Assembly: GCF_934330165.1 (NCBI RefSeq)
Contig: NZ_CAKRGI010000005.1
Location: 22,361 to 86,360 of the forward strand
DNA: 64,000 bases
From: an uncultured Mediterraneibacter sp.
Lineage (GTDB): Bacteria > Bacillota > Clostridia > Lachnospirales > Lachnospiraceae
Direction: 5' to 3'
Under the pieces are notes generated by a model. It was not told the DNA's origin. It saw only the letters and a list, made by a program, of their open reading frames with translations, and ran no database searches. Made by a program: the position numbers and the translations under genes. Positions 26,992-35,905 of the stretch are shown one piece after another (the first letter of the stretch is position 1; every line of letters starts with the position of its first letter).

Positions 26992-28725
26992 ATGAAATAT
27001 GAACGGATAGAAAAAGCTGTCTTCCTTGAGCGGGAAAACCGTTTTATTGCTTATGTGGAGCTGGATGGAAAAAAAGAAAAGGTTCATGTGAAAAATACAG
27101 GCCGGTGTGAAGAACTGCTGACTCCCGGGGCAGAAGTATATTTGCAGAAAAGTGAAAATGAAAAGCGTGCGACCCTGTGGGATCTGATCACCGTGAAAAA
27201 AGGAGAAAGGCTAGTCAATATGGATTCGCAGATTCCGAACCGGTGTGTGGAAGAATGGCTGCAAACCGGCAAGCTGTTCAAAGAAACCCAGTGTATCCGT
27301 CCGGAGATAACCTATGGAGATTCAAGATTAGATCTTTATGCAGAGGGTGATGGAAAAAAAGCTTTTATAGAAGTGAAAGGGGTGACCCTGGAAGAAGACG
27401 GAGTCTGTCTTTTTCCGGATGCACCGAGTGAGAGAGCAGTCAGGCATATAGAAGAACTGATCAAAGCAAAAAAAGAAGGTTATGAGGCAATCCTCTTTTT
27501 CGTGATCCAGATGAAGGAAGTTCGTTATTTTGCTCCAAATCAAAAGACACAGCCGGAGTTTGCAGAGGCATTGAAAAAAGCAAAGGCGGCAGGTGTGAAG
27601 ATCCTGGCATATGACTGTGAAGTCAGCAAAGATGAGATCAGGATCTGTGATCCGGTGGATGTAGTGCTGGAGAGTCCGCAAATGAAAGAAACTGTACCGC
27701 TGATCGTGGAATGGTACAGGAAAAACCGCAGAGATCTGCCGTGGAGAAAAAATATCAATGCGTACCGGGTGTGGATCTCGGAGATCATGCTTCAGCAGAC
27801 CAGGGTGGAGGCAGTAAAGCCTTATTATGAAAGATTCCTTTCAGAACTGCCGGATATAGAAGCACTGGCAAATGTGGAAGAGGATAAGCTGCTCAAGCTC
27901 TGGGAAGGGCTGGGATATTATAACCGGGCAAGAAATCTGAAGCTTGCTGCACAACAGATCATGGAACAGTATGGCGGAAAATTTCCTGAAACTTATGAGA
28001 AAATCCGGGAACTGAAAGGAATCGGCAATTATACGGCAGGAGCGATCGGCTCTTTTGTCTATGGTCTGCAAAAGCCTGCGGTAGACGGAAATGTATTCCG
28101 GGTTGTGTCCCGGATTCTGGAAGATGCAGATGACATTCTGAAAGCATCCACAAGGAAAAAAGTGGAAAGTTTACTGGAGGAGGTGATTCCAGAGGAATCA
28201 CCGGGAGATTTTAATCAGGGTCTGATCGAACTGGGGGCAATCGTATGTCTGCCGGGAGGAGAACCGAAGTGTGAGATCTGTCCGGTCAGTCATTTATGCC
28301 TTGCACACCGGGATGGATGTGAACTGGAGTATCCTGTGAAGAAAAAAGCAAAAGAAAGAAGAGTCGAAAAAAAGACGATCCTGAGATTTTGTGATAATGA
28401 AGAAGTGGCAATCCGGAAAAGACCGGATACAGGTCTGCTTGCCGGCTTATATGAATTTCCAAATGTAGAAGGACATCTGAAGCAGAAGGAAGTGATCGAA
28501 TATGCCAGGTCACTGGGCCTGACTCCGGTGCGGGTGAAAAAACTCCCGGATGCAAAGCATATTTTCAGTCATGTAGAATGGCAGATGAAAGGATACGAAG
28601 TGATCGTGGATGAGCTGGAAAGAGAACTGGATCAGAAGATATGGAGTGAGCAGGTAATATTTGCAGAAAAAGAAGAACTGGAAAAGAAGTATCCGATGCC
28701 ATCTGCATTTGCAGCATATCAGTGA
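26992..28725 (+). CDS. SfsA-MutY fusion: SfsA-like nuclease joined to A/G-specific adenine glycosylase
   Basis: One 577-residue frame. Residues 1 to about 228 are SfsA, with VKNTGRCEELL, YGDSRLDLYA, AFIEVKGVTLEEDG and APNQKTQPEF; SfsA is a DNA/RNA-binding nuclease family. Residues about 235-577 are MutY, which removes adenine opposite 8-oxoguanine. Glu264 in ISEIMLQQT and Asp365 in AVDGNVFRVVSRI are the catalytic pair. GIGNYTAGAIG is the helix-hairpin-helix, and Cys419, 427, 430 and 436 form the Fe-S loop, one residue longer than E. coli in its first gap. A NUDIX-like domain ends it. Confidence 0.93.
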   Translation: MKYERIEKAVFLERENRFIAYVELDGKKEKVHVKNTGRCEELLTPGAEVYLQKSENEKRATLWDLITVKKGERLVNMDSQIPNRCVEEWLQTGKLFKETQCIRPEITYGDSRLDLYAEGDGKKAFIEVKGVTLEEDGVCLFPDAPSERAVRHIEELIKAKKEGYEAILFFVIQMKEVRYFAPNQKTQPEFAEALKKAKAAGVKILAYDCEVSKDEIRICDPVDVVLESPQMKETVPLIVEWYRKNRRDLPWRKNINAYRVWISEIMLQQTRVEAVKPYYERFLSELPDIEALANVEEDKLLKLWEGLGYYNRARNLKLAAQQIMEQYGGKFPETYEKIRELKGIGNYTAGAIGSFVYGLQKPAVDGNVFRVVSRILEDADDILKASTRKKVESLLEEVIPEESPGDFNQGLIELGAIVCLPGGEPKCEICPVSHLCLAHRDGCELEYPVKKKAKERRVEKKTILRFCDNEEVAIRKRPDTGLLAGLYEFPNVEGHLKQKEVIEYARSLGLTPVRVKKLPDAKHIFSHVEWQMKGYEVIVDELERELDQKIWSEQVIFAEKEELEKKYPMPSAFAAYQ

Positions 28726-28817
28726 TAAAATATTGCAGGAGAAATATCTTGGGGCAGTATGTAAAAGCAGTATACTAGAACAGTTTGCATGTAGAATACA
28801 GAGTATACTCGGTTTTC

Positions 28818-28846
28818 TTGAAACCAATCGGTATTTGTGCTATACT
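28818..28846 (+). promoter_or_regulatory. Promoter of the TetR-lipid gene operon
   Basis: TTGAAA (28818-28823) and TATACT (28841-28846), 17-base spacer, about 90 bases before the TetR gene. Confidence 0.7.
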
Positions 28847-28936
28847 GAGTGCATCATAAGAAGAAATTCAAAGTAGAAGTTGAGGATAGTCGTAAACTAG
28901 AATTTCTTTTTAATCCATACAGGAGTGTAAATTTTA

Positions 28937-29554
28937 ATGAGTGAAAAAGTAGAACTTTCCAGGCAGCAGCGTAAATCGCAGGAAACGAGAGAAAAGATTT
29001 TTCGGGCAGCAAAGAAAATCCTTCAGAAAAAAGGATATGAAGAACTTTCTATTAAAAATATTTGTGAGGAGGCCGGAGTTTCCAACGGCAGCTTTTATCA
29101 TCATTTCAAGACAAAAGATGATCTGCTGTCCTACTATATTGAGGAACAGCCGACGATCAACCCGGATCTGTTGGAGATTCCGGAGAATGCAGGTGGTGTA
29201 GAACAGGGGATCATCCGGGTCTACATGAATTATGTGAAGTATTGCCGGGAACTGGGCGTGGAATTTATGTCGGGGTATTACGATACGAAGAATCAGGCAT
29301 TGAATGCAGCAATCAGAACAGAGCGTCCCTATCCGATCGTGACAGTGCAGACATATGTGGAGAAGGCGATTGAGGCAGGCGTGGTAAAGCTGAATGTCAG
29401 CATTGAAGAGTTTACGACCGATATCAGAATGATCGTGATCGGAAATGTATTTGAGTGGTGCCTGAGAAAAGGAGAAGTTGATTTTGAAGGAAATATGAGC
29501 CGTTCTCTTGGAAAATATCTGGAAAGTACATTGTGCGAAGTGGAGAAAAATTAA
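28937..29554 (+). CDS. TetR/AcrR-family transcriptional regulator
   Basis: A 205-residue regulator. The N-terminal TetR helix-turn-helix (about 14-60) reads TREKIFRAAKKILQKKGYEELSIKNICEEAGVSNGSFYHHFKTKDDLL. The C-terminal ligand domain is unassigned. AGGAGTG precedes the ATG. Its stop overlaps the start of the lipid kinase-like gene (TAATG), so it may sense a lipid or membrane state and control its own operon. Confidence 0.88.
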   Translation: MSEKVELSRQQRKSQETREKIFRAAKKILQKKGYEELSIKNICEEAGVSNGSFYHHFKTKDDLLSYYIEEQPTINPDLLEIPENAGGVEQGIIRVYMNYVKYCRELGVEFMSGYYDTKNQALNAAIRTERPYPIVTVQTYVEKAIEAGVVKLNVSIEEFTTDIRMIVIGNVFEWCLRKGEVDFEGNMSRSLGKYLESTLCEVEKN

Positions 29555-30474
29555 TGGACTACATTTTTATTGTAAATCCAAAATCAAGAACAGGACAGGG
29601 AGAGCTGCTGTGGAGTCAGCTTGAGCCGGAACTGAAAAAAAGGCGGATCTCCTACGAAGTCAGAATGACAGGCAGAAAAAAAGATGCGGAAAGGATCGCA
29701 GCTGAGATCACAGCAGATGAGGAAGAGCATACGATGATCGTGCTTGGCGGGGATGGTTCACTGAATGAAGTGATCAATGGAATTAAAAATCCGTCTAAAG
29801 TAATGCTTGGATATATTCCTACCGGATCGAGTAATGATTTTGCAAGAGGCATGGGGATCCCGAAAGATGCAAAAAAGGCACTGGAATTGATCCTGAACCC
29901 GGAAAAGATTGAAAAGCTGGATGTAGGAGAACTGGCATTTAGCGGGAAAAGAAGACGATTTCTGGTTAGTGCAGGTATAGGATTTGATGCGGCAGTGTGC
30001 CATGAAGTGTGCATCTCAAAATGGAAGAAGATTTTAAACCGTTTAAAACTCGGAAAGCTGAGTTATGCAGTGGTTGCCTTGAAGCGGCTGCTGAAGGATC
30101 AGCCGGTGAGAATGGAGATCCGGTTGGATGATGGAAGTGTACATCGGTTTGAGCGTGCATATTTTGCAGCATTTATGAATCAGAAATACGAAGGCGGCGG
30201 ATTTAAGTTCTGCCCGGAGGCATCTCCGTCTGACGGAAAACTGGATATCATGGTGGCAGCAGATCTCTCCAAAAAGAAGATTCTGTGCCTGCTGCCGACG
30301 GCATTCTTTGGGAAGCATACAAAGTTCCGTGGTGTTACGATCCTTCAATGCCGCAGTGCAGAAGTTTCTACGGGCAGTATGCTGCCGGTACATACGGACG
30401 GTGAGCCGATCTTTTTAAGAAATGAAATGAAAGTACGGTTGGTGGAAGAAAAAATAAGATTCATTACAGAGTAA
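29554..30474 (+). CDS. Diacylglycerol kinase-like lipid kinase (DagK/YegS family)
   Basis: 306 residues with IFIVNPKSRTGQGE at the start, the nucleotide-binding GGDGSLNEVINGI near 70-82, and GSSNDFARGMGIP near 97-109. Members phosphorylate diacylglycerol or related lipids, returning them to phosphatidate. ATG 29554 overlaps the TetR stop. A GTG 21 bases earlier lies within the TetR gene and is less likely. The next two genes are also lipid phosphodiesterase or phosphatase types. Confidence 0.9.
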   Translation: MDYIFIVNPKSRTGQGELLWSQLEPELKKRRISYEVRMTGRKKDAERIAAEITADEEEHTMIVLGGDGSLNEVINGIKNPSKVMLGYIPTGSSNDFARGMGIPKDAKKALELILNPEKIEKLDVGELAFSGKRRRFLVSAGIGFDAAVCHEVCISKWKKILNRLKLGKLSYAVVALKRLLKDQPVRMEIRLDDGSVHRFERAYFAAFMNQKYEGGGFKFCPEASPSDGKLDIMVAADLSKKKILCLLPTAFFGKHTKFRGVTILQCRSAEVSTGSMLPVHTDGEPIFLRNEMKVRLVEEKIRFITE

Positions 30475-30480
30475 GGAGTA

Positions 30481-31308
30481 ATGGTGGTTATGATGAAAGG
30501 GATCTTGATCGTTCTGTTGGTTTTACTTTGGGGAAATGTAATTCTGCTGTATCTGCTCGCACCGAGATTGTCGGGGCGACGCAGGGTATATCCGTTTTTG
30601 GGGGTGAAATGGGCTCATCGGGGGCTGCATGACATAAAAAAGGGAATCCCGGAAAATTCGATCCCGGCGTTTCAGGCGGCGATAGAAGCCGGCTATGGGA
30701 TCGAGCTGGATGTGCATCTTACAAAAGACGGAAAGCTGGTAGTCTTTCATGATGATGATTTCAGAAGGATATGCGGAGAAAAAGGAAAAGTGGAAGAGAC
30801 GGATTATGCCCGTATGAGAACTTACCGATTAAGCAGAACCGGGGAAAAAATCCCGCTTTTTTCAGAAGTTCTTCGGCTGGTCGATGGAAAAGTTCCTCTT
30901 CTGATAGAAGTAAAGCTCCCGAGTGCAGACACAGAAGTCTGCCGGAGGCTGGATGAAGCACTGCAGGGATATAGAGGAAAATATATGGTTCAGTCTTTTA
31001 ACAGTCTGGTGCTGCGGTGGATGAAAAAGCACAGAAATGAGATCCCACGCGGACAGCTTTCTGAAAATCTTACCAGAAAGCCGGATACAACACATTATGC
31101 ATTAAGATTCTGCGTAAAATATTTACTGAGCAACTGTATGTGCAGACCGGATTTTATTTCTTATAAATGGGCAGACCGGAAAAATCCGGGCTTTTGGATA
31201 AATAAAAAGCTGTTTCATGCACCGGTGGCAGCGTGGACACTGCACGGTGAGAAGGATTTAAGGGCAGCAAGAAGATCTTTTGATATGTATATTTTTGAAT
31301 TAAATTAG
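30481..31308 (+). CDS. Membrane-anchored glycerophosphodiester phosphodiesterase
   Basis: About 275 residues. An N-terminal hydrophobic helix is followed by a GDPD domain with HRGLHD near 46-51, the metal site [20 protein letters not shown] near 75-95, and LIEVKLP near 140. It hydrolyses glycerophosphodiesters to glycerol-3-phosphate and an alcohol, probably at the membrane. Start is uncertain: ATG 30481, GTG 30484 and ATG 30490 all follow AAGGAG closely. Confidence 0.88.
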   Translation: MVVMMKGILIVLLVLLWGNVILLYLLAPRLSGRRRVYPFLGVKWAHRGLHDIKKGIPENSIPAFQAAIEAGYGIELDVHLTKDGKLVVFHDDDFRRICGEKGKVEETDYARMRTYRLSRTGEKIPLFSEVLRLVDGKVPLLIEVKLPSADTEVCRRLDEALQGYRGKYMVQSFNSLVLRWMKKHRNEIPRGQLSENLTRKPDTTHYALRFCVKYLLSNCMCRPDFISYKWADRKNPGFWINKKLFHAPVAAWTLHGEKDLRAARRSFDMYIFELN

Positions 31309-31388
31309 AAGAAGGAGAATAAGTCAGTAACCGGATGTGGATAAAACCTAAGATTTCTGAAAGAAATGTTAAAAACTTATGAAGTCGG

Positions 31389-31417
31389 TTGAGGTTTAAA
31401 ATAAATCGTGCTATAAT
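31389..31417 (+). promoter_or_regulatory. Promoter of the first PAP2 gene
   Basis: TTGAGG (31389-31394) and TATAAT (31412-31417), 17-base spacer. Confidence 0.6.
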
Positions 31418-31510
31418 CGGGCATGTTACAAAGAAAGGATTCAGAAAAGAGCAGTTGGAGCAGAGCGGTTTGTTCGAAAGTCCACGCGGATGGCAGAGGG
31501 AGTGTCGTGT

Positions 31511-32194
31511 ATGAAGTGGAGAGCAAAGGCAGGGACATTTTTTAAAAAGTATAAGCATATGTGGGTATTTTTGTATGCATTTATTTATATGCCGTGGTTT
31601 TTATTTTTGGAGAAGCATGTTACGACAAAGTATCATGTGATGCAGACAGCACTGGATGAACGGATTCCTTTTATTGAGTACTTTATTGTACCGTATCTGA
31701 TGTGGTTTGCATTTATTGCGGTTGTATTTCTGTACTTTTTCTTTACGGATGTGCAGGGCTTTTATAAGCTGGCAGCAATCTCATTTGCCGGGATGACAAT
31801 TTTCCTGATTATCTGTACCTTTTTCCCGAACGGACAGGATCTCAGACCGGTAGTATTTGAACGGGAGAATATTTTTGTGGATGCGGTGAGGGTTCTCTAC
31901 AGGACGGATACCTGTACCAATGTATTTCCGAGCCTGCATGTGTTTAATTCCTTATGTGCGTGTATCGCGATTCATGAGAGTGAGAGACTGAGAACGCATA
32001 AGGCAGTCTGTATTTCAGCGTATGTGCTTGCGGGATTGATCATACTTGCAACGATGTTCCTGAAGCAGCATTCAGTACTGGATGTCATAGGAGCAGCGGT
32101 GATGACATTGGTTCTTTATCAGATCGTATATGCACCGGAAAAAAAGCGGGTGCCGGGATATATGAAGCGTGCCGTATTACAGGAGAATAAATAA
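31511..32194 (+). CDS. PAP2-family membrane phosphatase
   Basis: A 227-residue protein with about six hydrophobic segments and the PAP2 core motifs VFPSLHVFNSL near 145 and KQHSVLDVIGA near 190, where the two His residues are catalytic. The first motif (FFPNGQDLRP) is divergent. Likely acts on phosphatidate or isoprenoid-type phosphates. An ATG 21 bases upstream is in frame, but AGAGGGA at 31495-31501 best fits ATG 31511. Confidence 0.82.
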   Translation: MKWRAKAGTFFKKYKHMWVFLYAFIYMPWFLFLEKHVTTKYHVMQTALDERIPFIEYFIVPYLMWFAFIAVVFLYFFFTDVQGFYKLAAISFAGMTIFLIICTFFPNGQDLRPVVFERENIFVDAVRVLYRTDTCTNVFPSLHVFNSLCACIAIHESERLRTHKAVCISAYVLAGLIILATMFLKQHSVLDVIGAAVMTLVLYQIVYAPEKKRVPGYMKRAVLQENK

Positions 32195-32202
32195 ATTTTC
32201 AG

Positions 32203-32232
32203 GCCAGGGTATGGAAAGTACCCTGGCTTTTT
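32203..32232 (+). terminator. Terminator after the first PAP2 gene
   Basis: GCCAGGGTA (32203-32211) pairs with TACCCTGGC (32219-32227), followed by TTTTT. Confidence 0.85.
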
Positions 32233-32313
32233 AGAAGAAATCTAGTAGAAAAGGAAGAATATTAGTGTTATAATTAAGAACAGTACGAGAAAATCAGAAG
32301 GAGACGGAAGAAT

Positions 32314-33399
32314 ATGAAAAAGATTATGCTTACCGGTGATCGTCCGACAGGAAAGCTCCATGTGGGACATTATGTTGGATCGTTGAAGCGTCGGGTGGAG
32401 CTTCAGAATACAGGAGATTTTGATGATATATTTATTATGATCGCAGATGCACAGGCGTTGACGGATAATGCGGATAATCCGGAAAAGATCCGGCAGAATA
32501 TTATAGAGGTAGCTCTGGATTACCTTGCATGCGGTTTGGATCCTGCGAAGTCAACTTTATTTATCCAGTCCCAGATACCGGAGTTATGTGAACTTTCATT
32601 TTATTATATGAACCTGGTGACAGTATCCAGACTTCAGCGGAATCCAACTGTCAAGTCAGAGATCCAGATGAGAAATTTTGAGGCAAGCATTCCGGTTGGA
32701 TTCTTTACTTATCCGATCAGCCAGGCAGCAGATATCACAGCATTCAAGGCAACGATCGTTCCTGTCGGGGAAGATCAGATGCCGATGCTGGAGCAGACAA
32801 AAGAAATTGTACATAAGTTTAATTCTGTGTATGGTGAGACTCTGGTAGATCCGAAGATTCTGCTCCCGGAGAATGAAGCATGCCTGCGTCTTCCGGGGAT
32901 TGACGGAAAGGCAAAGATGAGCAAGTCCCTCGGAAACTGTATTTATCTTTCAGAAGAGTCGGATGAGATCAAGAAAAAGGTATTTAGTATGTTTACTGAT
33001 CCGAACCATATCCGTATTGAAGATCCGGGAAGTCTGGAAGGAAATACTGTATTTACTTATCTGGATGCATTTTGCAGACCGGAGTATTTCCCGGAATTTT
33101 TGCCGGAGTATAAGAATCTGGATGAATTAAAAGAGCATTATCAGCGTGGCGGACTGGGAGATATGAAAGTGAAGCGTTTCCTGAATAATGTACTTCAGGC
33201 TGAATTAGAGCCGATCCGTAACCGCAGAAAAGAGTGGCAGAAGGATATTCCGGCAGTTTATGAGATCCTGAAAGCGGGAAGTGAGAAAGCAGAAGCAGTT
33301 GCTGCACAGACATTGAAAGAAGTAAAGGCAGCCATGAAGATCAATTACTTTGAAGATCAGGCTTTGATCGCATCTCAGATAGAGAAGTTCGCGAAATAA
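32314..33399 (+). CDS. trpS: Tryptophan-tRNA ligase
   Basis: Class I synthetase charging tRNA-Trp. The 361 residues have the HIGH-type motif as KLHVGHYVG near 14-22, the KMSKS motif in [11 protein letters not shown] near 206, and the family stretch [20 protein letters not shown] at 32269-32274 is a possible -10 without a good -35. No T-box lies upstream, unlike valS. Ribosome-binding site GAAGGAGA. Confidence 0.96.
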   Translation: MKKIMLTGDRPTGKLHVGHYVGSLKRRVELQNTGDFDDIFIMIADAQALTDNADNPEKIRQNIIEVALDYLACGLDPAKSTLFIQSQIPELCELSFYYMNLVTVSRLQRNPTVKSEIQMRNFEASIPVGFFTYPISQAADITAFKATIVPVGEDQMPMLEQTKEIVHKFNSVYGETLVDPKILLPENEACLRLPGIDGKAKMSKSLGNCIYLSEESDEIKKKVFSMFTDPNHIRIEDPGSLEGNTVFTYLDAFCRPEYFPEFLPEYKNLDELKEHYQRGGLGDMKVKRFLNNVLQAELEPIRNRRKEWQKDIPAVYEILKAGSEKAEAVAAQTLKEVKAAMKINYFEDQALIASQIEKFAK

Positions 33400-33440
33400 A
33401 AAAGCAGGCACAGACTTTGGGCTGCTGCCCGCAGGAACGA

Positions 33441-33523
33441 AAATAAGACAGCATATCAGAGCAGGAATGCGATATGTGGCCAGAATTTTGGGTACATATC
33501 AATGCTCCGATGCTGTCTTATTT
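33441..33523 (+). terminator. Long nested hairpin after trpS
   Basis: A perfect 14-bp outer stem (33441-33454 with 33510-33523, arms AAATAAGACAGCAT and its complement) encloses GAGCA/TGCTC and GATATGT/ACATATC stems. It is far larger than a normal terminator and has only a weak T-tract. Confidence 0.55.
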
Positions 33524-33566
33524 GTTATGTCTGTATCATTGCATCTGATGTCTGGATGGGCAACAA

Positions 33567-33595
33567 AAAAGAGATTGCAATCTGCAATCTCTTTT
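33567..33595 (-). terminator. Terminator of tRNA-Arg
   Basis: AAAAGAGATTGCA (33567-33579) pairs perfectly with TGCAATCTCTTTT (33583-33595). On the minus strand a T-run follows directly after the stem, just past the tRNA 3' end. It can also work on the plus strand. Confidence 0.85.
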
Positions 33596-33597
33596 GA

Positions 33598-33671
<74 letters not shown>

Positions 33672-33699
33672 ATATCACTGTTCCTCAACAGCGAATTTA

Positions 33700-33728
33700 A
33701 TTATATAGGATGAATGGGGAAATGTCAA
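33700..33728 (-). promoter_or_regulatory. tRNA-Arg promoter
   Basis: On the minus strand a consensus TTGACA (33723-33728) and TATAAT (33700-33705) are separated by 17 bases, about 28 bases upstream of the tRNA. Confidence 0.85.
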
Positions 33729-33814
33729 CACCCAAAATTAAAAAAATGAAAAAATTAAAATCCTCGCACGTGCAAAATAAAAATGACGGATGAAGAATTA
33801 TAATAATTCCGTAA

Positions 33815-34078
33815 TTATTCCTCAATGATCTGAATTTCAAGATAATCAAAATCAATATCATCAATGAAAGAATCCTGATAAAATCTGGCACGTGAATGGC
33901 GTTTAAATTCATTGATCGTAGAATCCAGCCACAGAGGTTTACTCAGATCAAATTCATAGCAGATTTCATCCAGGGCATGAAAAATCTTATGCGTACGGGT
34001 ATCATCGGATTCATCACAAATGACGAGATCCTTTAACATTCGGTTATCTTTAAATTCTTTTCCCCATAAACGGAACAT
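33815..34078 (-). CDS. Hypothetical protein, 87 residues
   Basis: I do not recognise this small acidic protein (MFRLWGKEFKDNRML...). It has no signal peptide or membrane segment and ends in an acidic tail (SFIDDIDFDYLEIQIIEE). It is supported as a gene by AAAGAGGT before the ATG and a promoter further upstream. It stands alone between tRNA-Arg and a divergent gene. Confidence 0.75.
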   Translation of the reverse strand: MFRLWGKEFKDNRMLKDLVICDESDDTRTHKIFHALDEICYEFDLSKPLWLDSTINEFKRHSRARFYQDSFIDDIDFDYLEIQIIEE

Positions 34079-34159
34079 ATGTCTACCTCTTTCCTTTAAA
34101 AGTCCAAGATCAGTGAAGATCAGACCTGACAGTCACATTTCAGAAAGTTATCTCCGGTT

Positions 34160-34188
34160 ATTCTATCATATTGAAGATAAAAATCCAA
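34160..34188 (-). promoter_or_regulatory. Promoter of the 87-residue protein
   Basis: On the minus strand TTGGAT (34183-34188) and TAGAAT (34160-34165), 17-base spacer. Confidence 0.55.
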
Positions 34189-34221
34189 TAAGACAGAAAA
34201 AATCTCGATTGAAAAATCCCG

Positions 34222-34250
34222 TTGCCTGAGGGAATGGATTTTGTTATAGT
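34222..34250 (+). promoter_or_regulatory. Promoter of the 143-residue protein
   Basis: TTGCCT (34222-34227) and TATAGT (34245-34250), 17-base spacer, about 48 bases before the start. Confidence 0.6.
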
Positions 34251-34298
34251 AGATAAGGTAACAGAAAATAGACGGAAAAGTGAAATGGGGATAAAGAA

Positions 34299-34730
34299 AT
34301 GATCAGAGAATGCAATGCATCAGATTTGGAGACTTTAGAAGCATATTTAAAGGAAGAAGTATATGGAAAAGCAATTCTGTCACTGATAGAAAAAAATGGC
34401 TTTGAGCAGGCAGCTCAGAGTGTTTATGGAGATTTTGAGGAGGGCGTATGCAAGGGGGTATATCTTTGCATTTATAAGAATCTGCTGCTTTACTGTAAGG
34501 AGAATCAGGTGGATATTGATTTTCTGGAGCAGATTGTTTCTATGCAGGTGCCGGAAGTGGTGGCAGGCAGACCGGATAATGTAAATGTTATAAGCTGGCT
34601 TCTGACAGATTACCGGCAGGAAAAGGCAGCTACAATACCGGAACTTCTGGATCAGGAGGGGCAGCCGCTGGAGTCCGGAGAGGAATGCAGCGGAGCAGTT
34701 GAAAAAGGCTGGGGTATTCTGCTGAAATAG
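34299..34730 (+). CDS. Hypothetical protein, 143 residues
   Basis: A soluble acidic protein starting MIRECNASDLETLEAYLKEE. The opening resembles the first strand and helix of GNAT acetyltransferases, but the acetyl-CoA-binding motif is absent, so it may be a truncated or GNAT-derived protein. The start has only a weak ribosome-binding site (GGGGATAAAG). It precedes the EIIC gene by 29 bases and may be co-transcribed with it. Confidence 0.65.
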   Translation: MIRECNASDLETLEAYLKEEVYGKAILSLIEKNGFEQAAQSVYGDFEEGVCKGVYLCIYKNLLLYCKENQVDIDFLEQIVSMQVPEVVAGRPDNVNVISWLLTDYRQEKAATIPELLDQEGQPLESGEECSGAVEKGWGILLK

Positions 34731-34759
34731 GTAAAAGGAAGTAAAATTGGAGAGAAGAA

Positions 34760-35803
34760 ATGAAGAGAATATTTATTGATGGCCTCAGTGGTATGGCACA
34801 GGGCTTATTTGCGACGCTCATTATAGGAACGATCATACAGCAGATCGGCTTATTTGTGGGCGGTGATTATGGGAATCTGATCTATCTGATCGGAAAAGTG
34901 GCTGCAGGTCTGACCGGAGCAGGAATTGGTGTCGGTGTGGCAAGAAAGCTGGAGGCACAGCAGTTAGTGATGGTTTCGGCTGCAGTAGCCGGAATGATCG
35001 GTGCATTTGCGTCAAAACTGTTGGCGGGACAATTGATCGTCGACGGCAATCTGGTGCTGGCGGGACCGGGAGAGCCACTGGGAGCGTTCATTGCTGCTTA
35101 TCTTGCGATCGAAATTGGAATTTTAGTGACAGGAAAGACAAAACTGGATATTATTCTTACCCCATTGGTATGTATCGGTACGGGATCTGTAGTGGGACTG
35201 GTTGCAGGACCGCCGATTTCAAAATTTATGGCATGGCTCGGTTCACTGATCAACTGGGGTACAGAACAGCAGCCATTTCTGATGGGCATTGTAGTATCAG
35301 TTCTGATGGGAATCTTTCTGACACTGCCGATCAGTTCTGCGGCGATCGGGGTGATCCTGAATCTGTCGGGACTGGCAGCGGGAGCTGCGACAGTTGGATG
35401 CTGCTGTAATATGATCGGATTTGCAGTTGCAAGTTATCGTGAAAATAAACTGGGAGGAGTGGTGGCACAGGGAATCGGAACGTCCATGCTTCAGATGCCG
35501 AATATCATACGGCATCCTCAGATATGGATCCCGCCGATCCTGTCAAGTGCGATCCTTGGACCGGTCAGCACGATGCTGCTTCATATGACCAATAATGCTA
35601 CCGGTTCAGGAATGGGAACAGCCGGACTGGTAGGACCTTTGATGACCTGGCAGGTCATGACGGCTTCAGAAGATCCAATGATCGTACTGGTCAAAATAAT
35701 TACAATCCAGTTTGTCCTTCCGGCTGTCGTGACACTTGGAATTTCAGAGCTGATGAGAAAGAAAAAATGGATTCATCAGGGCGACATGAAACTGGAACTT
35801 TAA
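34760..35803 (+). CDS. Orphan PTS EIIC_2-type membrane protein
   Basis: A 347-residue hydrophobic protein with about nine membrane segments and glycine-rich loops, matching the PTS_EIIC_2 family (MKRIFIDGLSGMAQGLFATLIIGTI, then TGSGMGTAGLVGPL near the C-terminus). PTS permeases need EIIA and EIIB partners; none is adjacent. It may work with remote components or have a non-PTS role, so sugar specificity is unknown. GGAGAGAAG precedes the ATG. Confidence 0.8.
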   Translation: MKRIFIDGLSGMAQGLFATLIIGTIIQQIGLFVGGDYGNLIYLIGKVAAGLTGAGIGVGVARKLEAQQLVMVSAAVAGMIGAFASKLLAGQLIVDGNLVLAGPGEPLGAFIAAYLAIEIGILVTGKTKLDIILTPLVCIGTGSVVGLVAGPPISKFMAWLGSLINWGTEQQPFLMGIVVSVLMGIFLTLPISSAAIGVILNLSGLAAGAATVGCCCNMIGFAVASYRENKLGGVVAQGIGTSMLQMPNIIRHPQIWIPPILSSAILGPVSTMLLHMTNNATGSGMGTAGLVGPLMTWQVMTASEDPMIVLVKIITIQFVLPAVVTLGISELMRKKKWIHQGDMKLEL

Positions 35804-35839
35804 AATCCTTAAAAATATATAAAGGATGTCAGCAATCGT

Positions 35840-35868
35840 GTGACACTGTGAAGAATCCATGGTATACT
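35840..35868 (+). promoter_or_regulatory. Promoter of the alarmone synthetase gene
   Basis: GTGACA (35840-35845) and TATACT (35863-35868), 17-base spacer, 37 bases before the start. Confidence 0.65.
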
Positions 35869-35905
35869 AAAGAAAGAAATAACAACCAAATAGGAGATGT
35901 CCACG

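Noticed and set aside
26992..28725. SfsA-MutY read as two genes joined by an error
   Set aside because: No internal ribosome-binding site and start are needed, and the linker is continuous coding sequence with no homopolymer at the junction to suggest a frame error.
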